Shown: piece after piece, positions 18,205 through 26,759 of the stretch
Numbering within the stretch: the first letter of the stretch is position 1
Layout: each line of letters starts with the position of its first letter
From: Azotosporobacter soli
GTDB taxonomy: Bacteria > Bacillota > Negativicutes > SG130
Assembly (NCBI RefSeq): GCF_030542965.1
Contig: NZ_JAUAOA010000023.1
Span: 1 to 58,626, forward strand
DNA: 58,626 bases
Reading direction: 5' to 3'
Notes under the pieces: generated by a model
Databases searched by the model: none
Told to the model about the DNA's origin: nothing
The model's input: only the letters and a program-made list of their open reading frames with translations
Made by a program: the position numbers and the translations under genes

Positions 18205-18665
18205 TAGTGCGAAAATTAATGCGGAGGCGAGAAAAGAAGCGGCTTTGAATAACTATAAGACGTGCTAAAAGTGCGGCATCCTGTGGTAAATAATAGTTGT
18301 CCTGTTAAAAAGTACAAATCAAAGCAAAAGGCGTGGCGAATTGTAAGGAAAGGATTTAAAAAAGCGAGCGTGCAGGATGGAGGTTGCTGAAAAAAATAAC
18401 AGATATTCTGCTTGAAGGTATGCGGCAGGCAAAGTATTATGAGAAAAGGAATTTTTGAATGTCTCGTGGTGGTGGAAAAAGTCCGCGGAAAATGAAGTGC
18501 AGTTCAAAGTGTAATCCTGACAGGCGTAAAAAAGGAGTGAAAGCAGAGAAACAGAGGGCTGCGCCATTTTATAGCGCGAAAAAAGGAAATCTTATTTACG
18601 TAAAAATACGTACAATTAAATTTATATGCGCCATAAAAACGTTTGCTTTTTGTGCACGACTGAGC
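18205..18665. other. Long AT-rich intergenic region between divergent units
   Basis: This 461-base stretch separates the permease promoter from the kinase promoter. I find no convincing gene. A 74-codon frame at 18459-18683 is lysine/arginine-rich, lacks a ribosome binding site and runs into the promoter at 18666. There is no tRNA, riboswitch or terminator I can support. The length leaves room for binding sites of the adjacent response regulator. Confidence 0.5.
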
Positions 18666-18694
18666 TTGCACAGCGCAAAGTGATACAGTATGAT
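18666..18694 (+). promoter_or_regulatory. Sigma-A promoter of the CitA/DcuS-like two-component operon
   Basis: TTGCAC (18666-18671) and TATGAT (18689-18694) are spaced by 17 bases and lie about 33 bases before the kinase start codon. Confidence 0.65.
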
Positions 18695-18726
18695 GCAAAT
18701 AGTGGATGGTTCGAAGGAGTAAAGAC

Positions 18727-20355
18727 GTGAAGAAGAGTTTGGATTTGCAAAGCAAGATTATTTTGCTGGGCTGTAGCGTGGTGGCGATTGCGCTATTGGT
18801 TTGCAATCTCCTGGTGTCCCAACTTGTGGCGGATGAAAAGGAAAACGATCTGTGGCGGCAGACGGTCAGCGTCGCACGGATGGTTGCCAAAGCGCCGGTC
18901 GTGGTGCAAAGTTTGAGCCACAGCGACGATGATGGCGAGATACAGGCCTATGCCAGTCAAAGCATGGTGGACACGAATGTCCAGTTCATTACGGTGTTTG
19001 ATATGGAAGGGAAGCGGCGTTCGCATCCGAATCCCGAACTGATCGGTCAGCGCATTGCCGGTGGTGATGAAAAAGAGTCCCTTCTCGGCAAAGAATATCG
19101 TTCGATCGCGCAGGGAACGCTCGGTTATTCGCTGCGCGCGTTTACGCCGGTCATCGACGCGGAGGGACGGCAGATCGGCGTTGTGTTGGTCGGACTTTTG
19201 ATGGACGATGTGAAGGTGGCGACGCGGCGAATGCAGGTGCTGCTCTTGGTGGCCAGCCTGCTTGGTCTGGCGGTCGGCATTACCGGCGCTGTGATGCTGG
19301 CGCGCAATATCAAAAAGACGCTGTTCGGTTTGGAACCGGAAGAAATCGCGTCGATGCTGGAAGAGCGCAACGGAATTTTGCAATCGGTGCGGGAAGGCAT
19401 CATTGCAATCGGTAGCGACGGGCGGATCACATTGATCAATGAAGAGGCCAAGCGTCTTTTGAGTCTCTATGGCGTCGCAGGTGAACCGGTCGGTCAGCCG
19501 GTCAATCGTTTCGTGCCGAATAGCCGTTTGCTGGAAGTGGTGCGGACCGGGATGACGGAATTGAATCAGGAGCAGGATTTTTGCGGCGTTTCGGTGTTGA
19601 CGAACCGGGTGCCGTTATTGGTAGAGGGAAAGATTGTCGGAGCGATCGCTTCCTTTAAAGACAAGACGGAAATCAACCAATTGGCGGAAGAATTGACCGG
19701 CGTACGTGAATATATGGAAGCGCTGCGCTCGCAGTCGCATGAATTTATGAACCAGTTCCATGTCGTCTTGGGCTTGGTTCGATTGGAGAGTTACGAGCTA
19801 TTGGCGGACTATGTCAACAAAGTGGTCAAAGAGCATCGTACGGAAGTCGACTTTGTCAGACGCCGGATTAAGGATACGGTGATGGCGGGCTTCATTCTCA
19901 GCAAGCTGAGTGCGGCGCGCGAGAAAGACGTCGTGATGCGCTTGGCGGAGGAGAGCTGGCTGCCGAAATTAAAGCCGGACACGGTGGTGCATGAGTTGGT
20001 GACGATTATCGGCAATCTGCTGGAAAATGCGTTTGACGCCGTAAAGGACGCCGCCGAAAAGGAAGTTGAACTGAGCATTCGCCTGGTGGAAGATGGCTTA
20101 AGCATCCTGGTGCGCGACACCGGAACGGGAATCCCTTTTGAGCTGGGGGCGGCGATTTTTCAGCGCGGCGTTTCTGGAAAAGGACCGGAGCGGGGCATCG
20201 GTCTTTATTTGGTGAAACGAAGTCTGGAACGTTTGCATGGCGTGCTCGATTATGACAGTGCTCCGGAAGACGGCACGGAATTTAGAATCATCATTCCGTA
20301 TGAGGACGCGCCGGGCATAAGCGGGCCGGAAAGTAAGGGGGAAGTAAATGATTAA
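18727..20355 (+). CDS. CitA/DcuS-family sensor histidine kinase
   Basis: This 542-residue membrane kinase has an N-terminal helix (about 8-32), an extracytoplasmic PAS-like (PDC) sensor of about 130 residues typical of citrate and C4-dicarboxylate sensors, a second helix (about 170-192), a cytoplasmic PAS domain, and the short SPOB-type dimerisation segment with the phosphorylated histidine in RSQSHEFMNQFH. The HATPase follows (NLLENAFDAV, DTGTGIP, GIGLYLV). GTG at 18727 is preferred because AAGGAG sits 7 bases upstream. The gene overlaps its response regulator by 8 bases. Ligand class is inferred from the family; the actual ligand is unknown. Confidence 0.92.
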   Translation: MKKSLDLQSKIILLGCSVVAIALLVCNLLVSQLVADEKENDLWRQTVSVARMVAKAPVVVQSLSHSDDDGEIQAYASQSMVDTNVQFITVFDMEGKRRSHPNPELIGQRIAGGDEKESLLGKEYRSIAQGTLGYSLRAFTPVIDAEGRQIGVVLVGLLMDDVKVATRRMQVLLLVASLLGLAVGITGAVMLARNIKKTLFGLEPEEIASMLEERNGILQSVREGIIAIGSDGRITLINEEAKRLLSLYGVAGEPVGQPVNRFVPNSRLLEVVRTGMTELNQEQDFCGVSVLTNRVPLLVEGKIVGAIASFKDKTEINQLAEELTGVREYMEALRSQSHEFMNQFHVVLGLVRLESYELLADYVNKVVKEHRTEVDFVRRRIKDTVMAGFILSKLSAAREKDVVMRLAEESWLPKLKPDTVVHELVTIIGNLLENAFDAVKDAAEKEVELSIRLVEDGLSILVRDTGTGIPFELGAAIFQRGVSGKGPERGIGLYLVKRSLERLHGVLDYDSAPEDGTEFRIIIPYEDAPGISGPESKGEVND

Positions 20356-21043
20356 GGTGTTAATTGTAGAAGATGATCCGATGGTTGCCGAGCTGAACCG
20401 GCGTTATCTGGAACGTGTGCCCGGTTTTGCGGCGGCGGGACTGGTGAAAACCGGCGGTGATGCGCTGGTCTTTCTTGAACGGCAGCCGGTTGATCTGATC
20501 TTGCTCGATATTTTTATGCCCGGGATGAATGGTTTGGATTTATTGGCTGCGATTCGCGGCAAAGGCTATAAGGTGGATGTCATTTTAGTGACAGCGGCCA
20601 GTGACCAGGACAGCATCGAAGCGGCGCTGCGCAGCGGCGCGGTGGATTATATGATCAAGCCGTTTGAGTACAGCCGTTTTCAAGCGGCGCTGGAAGCTTA
20701 TAAAAAGAGGCGTAAATTGATGAACAGTCAGCAGCGTCTCGATCAGCAGGAACTGGACGAATATGTTTTGCAGCGGCGCAGCGCTGTCGGTGATATGACG
20801 CTGCCGAAAGGCCTGGATCGCAATACGCTGCGACGGATCTGGGCGAAAATTTCTCAAAACGAAAGCGAATTTACCGCTGACGGCATGGCCGCGGAAGTCG
20901 GAATTTCACTGGGCTCGATGCGCAAGTATCTGAAATATCTGCAGCAGTTGGAGCTTCTCGCGGCGCAGGTCGGCTACGGCAGTGTGGGGCGCCCGGTATA
21001 TCGTTATCACCGTCTGGCGGGAAACTCCGACGTCGATCTCTAA
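20348..21043 (+). CDS. CitB/DcuR-family response regulator
   Basis: This 231-residue regulator has an N-terminal receiver (EDDPMVAE, phospho-acceptor in LILLDIFMPGMNG, KPFEYSRF) and a C-terminal helix-turn-helix (TADGMAAEVGISLGSMRKYL) of the type found in DcuR and CitB. The ATG overlaps the kinase gene by 8 bases. Proteins of this pair usually activate uptake or metabolism genes for carboxylates. The divergent YjeM-like permease is the nearest transporter and a plausible target. Confidence 0.92.
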   Translation: MIKVLIVEDDPMVAELNRRYLERVPGFAAAGLVKTGGDALVFLERQPVDLILLDIFMPGMNGLDLLAAIRGKGYKVDVILVTAASDQDSIEAALRSGAVDYMIKPFEYSRFQAALEAYKKRRKLMNSQQRLDQQELDEYVLQRRSAVGDMTLPKGLDRNTLRRIWAKISQNESEFTADGMAAEVGISLGSMRKYLKYLQQLELLAAQVGYGSVGRPVYRYHRLAGNSDVDL

Positions 21044-21123
21044 GAGGGGATAAGGCAGGGAAATGAAAGGCTGTACCGAAAGATATCAGTAGATGTTTTT
21101 CGCCGTAAAGGAGGGGAAGCAAA

Positions 21124-22710
21124 GTGGAGACAAGAATTTTCTGGAGCGTGTTGCTGCTTGCGTTTGGCACAGTCGCGGCCAGTATTGGCTTTGTTTGGCT
21201 TTCCCGCCGTCGTATGATGCAGTCGCTTACAGAAATTAACGCTGCGGCTAAAGCCATGGCCTGCGGAGAACTGGAGCGACGGATCGATACGACTTGCAGC
21301 CCGGAGCTGGCAGAAGTGGCGCAAAGTCTCAATGCGATGGCGGAAAGTCTCGCGCTTGCCGGCAAAGAACGGGACGCTGCCAGTGAAGCGCTGCTGTTGG
21401 CGTATCGTGAAATGGAAGAGAACAATCGGACGCTGGAACAGGAAATATTTGCGCATATGCACGCGGAGCGGTCGATGACGGAATCGAAGGATAAATTTGC
21501 TACGGCCTTTCGCTGCAGCGCCGATGTGATCGGTATTGTTCGGGCGACGGATATGAGCAATCTTGAACTGAGCGATGCTTTTTTTGAAAAGTTCGGTTAT
21601 GAAGAAAGTGAAGTGTTTGGGCGCTCGTCGGCAGAATTCGGCCTATGGCTGCATCCGCGCGAGCGGGCCGAATATTGGCGGCAACTGTTTGACAAGAAGA
21701 TGGTGCGCGATCTGGAGGCGCATTGGCGGACGAAGAGCGGTGAAGTGCGGATCGGTACGATGGCGGGCGATTTGATTGAACTGGGCGGCAACCGTTGCGT
21801 GCTGTTTACCTGGCATGACATCACGGAGCGAAAAAAAGCGGAAGATGATTTGCGTGAGGCCAATGAACAACTGGAGCGTAAAGTGAATCTGCGTACGCAA
21901 GAACTGCTGGGGAAAAATGAAGAGCTGGCGCAATTGCTGGAAGAACTGCGCCGTACGCAGGAGTTTCTCCTGCAGTCGGAAAAAATGGTGGCCATGACGA
22001 ATATGGTGGTCGGCGTTTCACATGAACTCAATACGCCGCTCGGCGTGGCGATCACGCTGGCTTCGCATTTGGAAGAAAGCGCGAAACAGCTGCAACGCTG
22101 CGCGCAACAGGAAAGGATGCGTAAATCAGAAGTGCTGCGTCTGATTCTAGAGGAACAAGAGGCGGCGCAAATGCTGCTGAAAAATCTCAATCGTTTGGCG
22201 CGCTTGATCGGAACGTTCAAGCAGGTGTCGGTCGATCAGATGAAGGAGATGCGGCGTCCGTTTAATTTGCGCTTGCATCTGGCGGAGATCCTGCAAAACA
22301 TGGCGCCGCTTTTGCATAAAGGCAGGCATCAGGTGACGGTGGAATGTGCGGAAGAAGAAGAAATGGATGGCTTTCCAACCGCTTTTTCACAGGTCATCGT
22401 AAATTTGATCAACAATTCGATTTTACATGCCTACGAAGCGGAACAGGTTGGGCATATCGAAATTCGCGTACGACGTGAAAAGAAGCGACTCGATGTGATA
22501 TATCAAGACGATGGTAAAGGCGTCAGTGAAGAGGTGCTGGGCAAGATGTTCAATCCCTTTTTCACGACGCGGCGCGGGCAAGGTGCGCTTGGCCTTGGCC
22601 TTTGCATCGTCTACAATCTTGTCACGCAACAGTTTGGCGGTACGATCGAATGTTGGAGCCAGCCGGGTGAGGGCATGAAAATCAGGATGAGTTTTCCTGA
22701 TGCGATATAG
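21124..22710 (+). CDS. HAMP-PAS sensor histidine kinase (orphan)
   Basis: This 528-residue kinase begins at GTG 21124 behind an AAAGGAGGGG site. A single N-terminal membrane helix (about 5-24) leads straight into a HAMP-like segment (about 30-80). A PAS domain follows (about 125-240, ending TWHDITERKKAEDDL), then a coiled coil, HisKA (VVGVSHELNTPLG) and a HATPase (NLINNSILHAYEA, DDGKGVSEE, LGLGLCIV). It lies 80 bases after the response regulator in the same direction. It has no regulator of its own, so it could add a second input to the same pathway or feed another relay. Confidence 0.9.
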   Translation: METRIFWSVLLLAFGTVAASIGFVWLSRRRMMQSLTEINAAAKAMACGELERRIDTTCSPELAEVAQSLNAMAESLALAGKERDAASEALLLAYREMEENNRTLEQEIFAHMHAERSMTESKDKFATAFRCSADVIGIVRATDMSNLELSDAFFEKFGYEESEVFGRSSAEFGLWLHPRERAEYWRQLFDKKMVRDLEAHWRTKSGEVRIGTMAGDLIELGGNRCVLFTWHDITERKKAEDDLREANEQLERKVNLRTQELLGKNEELAQLLEELRRTQEFLLQSEKMVAMTNMVVGVSHELNTPLGVAITLASHLEESAKQLQRCAQQERMRKSEVLRLILEEQEAAQMLLKNLNRLARLIGTFKQVSVDQMKEMRRPFNLRLHLAEILQNMAPLLHKGRHQVTVECAEEEEMDGFPTAFSQVIVNLINNSILHAYEAEQVGHIEIRVRREKKRLDVIYQDDGKGVSEEVLGKMFNPFFTTRRGQGALGLGLCIVYNLVTQQFGGTIECWSQPGEGMKIRMSFPDAI

Positions 22711-22783
22711 TGCATGAATGCGGCGATTTTGATATGATAGGGAATGTATACGATGCATTGTTGCAAAGAAATAGGTGATTGGA

Positions 22784-23593
22784 ATGAAGGATAGAAAAAT
22801 GACACATCTGCGCTTCGATTATGACATTGGGCGATTCAAACCCGTGACCGTGGTGGAGCGCGGCTTTCATTGCCCGTTTTGCGGCCGGGAGCAGCTGGAA
22901 AATATTTTGGCGCAAGAGGGTTCGATTGTTTGGCTGAAGAACAAATTCCCGGTGCTTGAAGATACGCTGCAAACGGTGCTGATCGAAACGGAGGATTGCC
23001 AAAGCGAACTGTCTGTTTATAATAAAGAACATTTGCACCGCGTGATCCGGTTTGGCGTGGAGAAATGGCAGGAACTGGTGCGAAGCGGCGAATATTCATC
23101 GGTGCTGTTTTTTAAGAATCACGGTCCTTATTCCGGCGGTACGATTCGTCACCCGCATATGCAGATCATCGGTTTGAAACATTTGGACTATGTGCCGAAA
23201 ATACCGCAGGAAAGTTTTAGCGGCGATGTGATTGTCAAGGAAGCAGGCATCGAGCTGAATCTGGCTACGTTGCCTAAAATCGGTTTTATCGAGTGCAACA
23301 TCCGTTTGCGCGATCCGGCGAAAATTGATGTGATGGCGGATTACATCCAGGCGGTGGCGCATTATCTTTTGCATCATTTCCATAAGAATTGCAACAGCTA
23401 TAATATCTTTTTTTATCACCTGGAAGAGGAAATCGCAGTCAAACTGGTGCCTCGTTTCGTAACGTCGCCGCTTTTTATCGGCTATTCCATACCTCAAATT
23501 TCGAGCAGGGGCGCGGAAGTGGTGCGTGAAATCCAGTTGCTGTATTTTGCGGAAGGCGGCGCTGCGTTGCGGGCAGAGGGGAAAAGTTCATAG
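22784..23593 (+). CDS. DUF4931 / GalT-like HIT-superfamily protein
   Basis: This 269-residue soluble protein has a CPFCG zinc-knuckle pair near the N-terminus and the HIT-type motif HPHMQI (about residues 124-129), as in galactose-1-phosphate uridylyltransferase relatives. The fold suggests a nucleotidyl transferase or hydrolase acting on a nucleotide-linked substrate; the substrate is unknown. The start at ATG 22784 fits an AGGTGA site 6 bases upstream. It ends in a terminator and is probably expressed with, or just downstream of, the preceding kinase. Confidence 0.75.
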   Translation: MKDRKMTHLRFDYDIGRFKPVTVVERGFHCPFCGREQLENILAQEGSIVWLKNKFPVLEDTLQTVLIETEDCQSELSVYNKEHLHRVIRFGVEKWQELVRSGEYSSVLFFKNHGPYSGGTIRHPHMQIIGLKHLDYVPKIPQESFSGDVIVKEAGIELNLATLPKIGFIECNIRLRDPAKIDVMADYIQAVAHYLLHHFHKNCNSYNIFFYHLEEEIAVKLVPRFVTSPLFIGYSIPQISSRGAEVVREIQLLYFAEGGAALRAEGKSS

Positions 23594-23598
23594 AAAAG

Positions 23599-23630
23599 AG
23601 GCGCCGTACTTGTTGAGTCGGCGCCTTTTA
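23599..23630 (+). terminator. Terminator after the DUF4931 gene
   Basis: An 8-bp GC-rich stem (23599-23606 with 23619-23626) is followed by TTTT. Confidence 0.8.
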
Positions 23631-23663
23631 TATAATGGGAAGGAATTATTATCCATAAACTTG

Positions 23664-23692
23664 TTAGAAAAATGGTATTTTTTTGTTATAAT
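23664..23692 (+). promoter_or_regulatory. Sigma-A promoter for the kinase-GNAT unit
   Basis: TTAGAA (23664-23669), a 17-base AT-rich spacer and a perfect TATAAT (23687-23692). Confidence 0.6.
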
Positions 23693-23779
23693 GAAGAAGA
23701 GTTTTGTCCTTTATGAAAAAGGAGGCGGCTGCAAAGCAAGTGTTTGGCTAGAAGAGGTGGGGAGTCTGGAGATGACGAT

Positions 23780-25963
23780 ATGTTGTTAAATGAACGGTCC
23801 GTACGCACGACCTTGATTGCCTGGGTGCTATTGGCAAGCGCTTTATTTTTTATGGCGGGCGCTTTGTATACATATAAGGTGGTTCGTGAACAGGTATATC
23901 AGGAGTTTACCCTGCAGTCGAAAGAAGCGATCAATCACATACATGCCCGAATTAAAGAGGGGATCACGGAGCCGGCGTTTGCTGACGTTAGGCAGATGGC
24001 GTTTGATTATCGAACCTATCAGCTGATGCAAGGCATCGGCTCGGATGCGATTAGCGAAAAGTCGACGCTTGCGCCGCTTTTGTATCAGCCGCTGGATGCG
24101 TTTGTAAGAGCGCACAAACATACGCTTGGCGTCGGCGTTGGTACGCAAGAGGGCGGTTATTTTGAATACCCTCGTTTCTTTGCCGAACGCGGCTATGATC
24201 CGCGCGGTCGTTTTTGGTACAAGGAAGCGCTGCAGCAACCGGGACAGCCTTATATTACGAATCCATACGTTCGGGCGACAGGCGAGTTGACGGTCGCGGT
24301 GGCGCAGGCGGTGGAACAGGAAGGGCGAATCGCCGGTGTGGTCGTGTTCGGCTGGAACATTCAGGAATTGGCTAAAGAAGTGGAAAAAATGAAGATCGGC
24401 TCGAGCGGCTATATTACGGTACTCAGTCGTGATGATAGGATCGTTATTTATCCGCAGCATACGGATTGGTTGATGCTGACGCCGCAGGAGATCGGCGTGA
24501 CGGATTTAGCGAACCTAAATGAGGACAGCAAAGAATTCAAGTTGGTGCGCGTTGAAGACAAATGGGAATTGATGTGGGGCGTCGTGGACGAAAAAACAGG
24601 TTGGAAAGTCATCGCATTGCTTGAAGCGGTTGAGATTGAAGCGCAGGTGATGCGCTTGCTATGGCCCATTCTGGCCTTGTACTGCCTGACGCTGCTGTCG
24701 GCGTTGGCGCTGATCTTTGTCCTTGTCGAACGCCAAGTGATTGCGCCGATCCATCAACTAAAGCAGGGGGCGTTAAAAATCGCAGCGGGTATGTTGACGG
24801 CCAGGGTGAATATTTCTGCAAGAAATGAATTTGGCATGCTGGCTGCCACCTTCAATGAAATGGCCGGACAACTACAAAATAATTTTACGGCGATTAAAGA
24901 GGCCAACCAGGAACTGTTCAAGCGGGAGCGTGAATTCAAAACGCTGGTTGAAAATGCGCAGGATATTATCTTGCGCCTAGATAAAGAATGGAAGGTTGTC
25001 TATGTGAATCCGGCCATTGAGCCGTATGCGTCGCTGACGGCGCCGGAACTTGCTGGACGGCAGCTGGACGCGCGCGACGTGCCGGAACCGTTTTGGCAGG
25101 CGGTGAATGAGATTCTGGTGGAAGAGGAGTGCGGTCCGAAAACGAAGCGGCATCCGCTCGAATTTGAGATGATGCTTCGCGATGGCGCGGTCGTCTATTT
25201 TCAAGCCGATATCATTCCGGAGTATGCAGATGATGGACAGATCGAAACGGTTCTTTCGATCATTCGTAATGTGACGCAGCAGAAAATAATGGAAAAGCAG
25301 CTGCTGCGTTTGGATCGCCTCAATACGATCGGCGAAATGGCTGCCGGTATCGCGCACGAAGTGCGCAATCCGATGACGACTGTGCGCGGCTTTTTACAGA
25401 TGATGTCGCAAAAAGAAGCGGATGCGAAAAATGTTTCCTTTTATGAGCTGATGATTGAGGAATTGGATCGGGCGAACGGCATCATTTCCGAATTTTTGTC
25501 ATTGGCGAAGAATAGGCCGGTCAGTTTGGAACGGCGCAACATCAACGACATTATCAGGGCAATTACGCCGCTACTGCAGGCGGATGCTGCGGTCGCGGAC
25601 AAGTCGATCGAATTGCAGCTAGGAGAGGTTTCGGAGATGCTGCTCGATGAAAAAGAAATTCGCCAACTGGTTATCAATATGGCGCGCAATGGCCTCGAAG
25701 CGATGCAGAGCAAAGGGATATTGAAAATCAAGACCTACCGGGAGAAGGACGAGATTGTATTGGCGATCCGGGATGAAGGGGAAGGGATTTCACAGGAAAT
25801 CCTCGATAACATAGGGATTCCATTCTATACAACAAAAGCCAACGGCACAGGCCTCGGCCTGGCTGTTTGCTATAGCATCGCGGCGCGGCATCGTGCTAAA
25901 ATCAATGTGGAAACGGGCAAAGAGGGAACGGTGTTTCAAATTCGATTTTGTCTGGATGATTGA
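23780..25963 (+). CDS. Cache-HAMP-PAS sensor histidine kinase (KinA-like core)
   Basis: This 727-residue membrane kinase has an N-terminal helix (about 9-30), a large extracytoplasmic Cache sensor (about 35-290, with GYDPRGRFWYKEA), a second helix (about 292-316), HAMP, a PAS domain (about 385-510), HisKA and HATPase. The HisKA box GEMAAGIAHEVRNPMTT with GFLQMM is the form found in kinases that feed the Spo0F phosphorelay. No response regulator is adjacent, which supports an orphan, possibly sporulation-linked, role. The start at 23780 follows GGAG by 8 bases. A GNAT gene begins 22 bases after the stop. Confidence 0.9.
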   Translation: MLLNERSVRTTLIAWVLLASALFFMAGALYTYKVVREQVYQEFTLQSKEAINHIHARIKEGITEPAFADVRQMAFDYRTYQLMQGIGSDAISEKSTLAPLLYQPLDAFVRAHKHTLGVGVGTQEGGYFEYPRFFAERGYDPRGRFWYKEALQQPGQPYITNPYVRATGELTVAVAQAVEQEGRIAGVVVFGWNIQELAKEVEKMKIGSSGYITVLSRDDRIVIYPQHTDWLMLTPQEIGVTDLANLNEDSKEFKLVRVEDKWELMWGVVDEKTGWKVIALLEAVEIEAQVMRLLWPILALYCLTLLSALALIFVLVERQVIAPIHQLKQGALKIAAGMLTARVNISARNEFGMLAATFNEMAGQLQNNFTAIKEANQELFKREREFKTLVENAQDIILRLDKEWKVVYVNPAIEPYASLTAPELAGRQLDARDVPEPFWQAVNEILVEEECGPKTKRHPLEFEMMLRDGAVVYFQADIIPEYADDGQIETVLSIIRNVTQQKIMEKQLLRLDRLNTIGEMAAGIAHEVRNPMTTVRGFLQMMSQKEADAKNVSFYELMIEELDRANGIISEFLSLAKNRPVSLERRNINDIIRAITPLLQADAAVADKSIELQLGEVSEMLLDEKEIRQLVINMARNGLEAMQSKGILKIKTYREKDEIVLAIRDEGEGISQEILDNIGIPFYTTKANGTGLGLAVCYSIAARHRAKINVETGKEGTVFQIRFCLDD

Positions 25964-25985
25964 GAGAGCGGAAGGGAGCAGCAAA

Positions 25986-26663
25986 GTGGGGGAGAGAACA
26001 AGCTTGGAAGAAGCGGGCTATCAATGGCGGTTTTTGGGTGAGGAACATTTGCCGCAGGTCATGCGGCTGCAGCATCTGGCGGCAAAAGAAACAGAAGTGG
26101 CCGGCATGTTTCACCCGATGCCGGAAGACTATGTCATGAATCAACTGAAGACGGGGCGAAACGGCATTGGTGTATTTCAGGCAGGGGAGCTGGTCTGCCT
26201 GCATTTGATTTCTTTTCCGCGACGGCAGGAGGAGAATTTTGGCAAGGATGTAGGATTAGTGGGCGAGGAACTTAAGAATGTCGCTCATATGGGGGCCGTG
26301 GCGATTCATCCCGCACACCGCGGCAAAGGATTGCATCGGGAAGTGGGCGATTGTCATCTGCGTCTGATTAAGCGCAGCGGCTGCCACCACGTATGCGCTA
26401 CGGCATCGCCTTACAATTATCCGAGTCTGCGCTTTTTGACGACGCGCGGTTTTCGCATTCGCGAGATGCGGGAAAAATACCAGGGACAGTTGCGCTGTAT
26501 ATTGCATTTAGCGCTGCAAGAGGTCGTACCGGAGTGGAAAATGACGCAAGAGGTGGACAGTCGCGACATAGTGAAGCAAAAACAATTGCTGGAAGAAGGT
26601 TGGCAGGGATGCGGCGTGGAGCGGACGGCCGAGGGCTTTTCTCTCCGGTTCGTTAAAGAATGA
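25986..26663 (+). CDS. GNAT-family N-acetyltransferase
   Basis: This 225-residue acetyl-CoA-dependent transferase has the GNAT motif A AIHPAHRGKGLHREV (about 107-121) and a downstream SPYNYPSLRFLTTRGF segment typical of the fold. Start GTG at 25986 is chosen from AAGGGAG about 8 bases upstream and the 22-base gap after the kinase; earlier in-frame starts would overlap the kinase gene. The substrate is unknown. Its tight linkage to the kinase suggests co-transcription. Confidence 0.82.
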   Translation: MGERTSLEEAGYQWRFLGEEHLPQVMRLQHLAAKETEVAGMFHPMPEDYVMNQLKTGRNGIGVFQAGELVCLHLISFPRRQEENFGKDVGLVGEELKNVAHMGAVAIHPAHRGKGLHREVGDCHLRLIKRSGCHHVCATASPYNYPSLRFLTTRGFRIREMREKYQGQLRCILHLALQEVVPEWKMTQEVDSRDIVKQKQLLEEGWQGCGVERTAEGFSLRFVKE

Positions 26664-26759
26664 AGGCGAGAGCGCACACGCAGCAGGAGTTTTCCTAGGG
26701 CATCCAGTATTATTATATAAGAGCGATGTAACGGTTCTGAAAATTGGAGGGACTAACAG

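Noticed and set aside
18459-18683. Possible 74-residue basic protein in the long intergenic region
   Set aside because: There is no ribosome binding site, the composition is low-complexity, and the frame overlaps the kinase promoter at 18666-18694.
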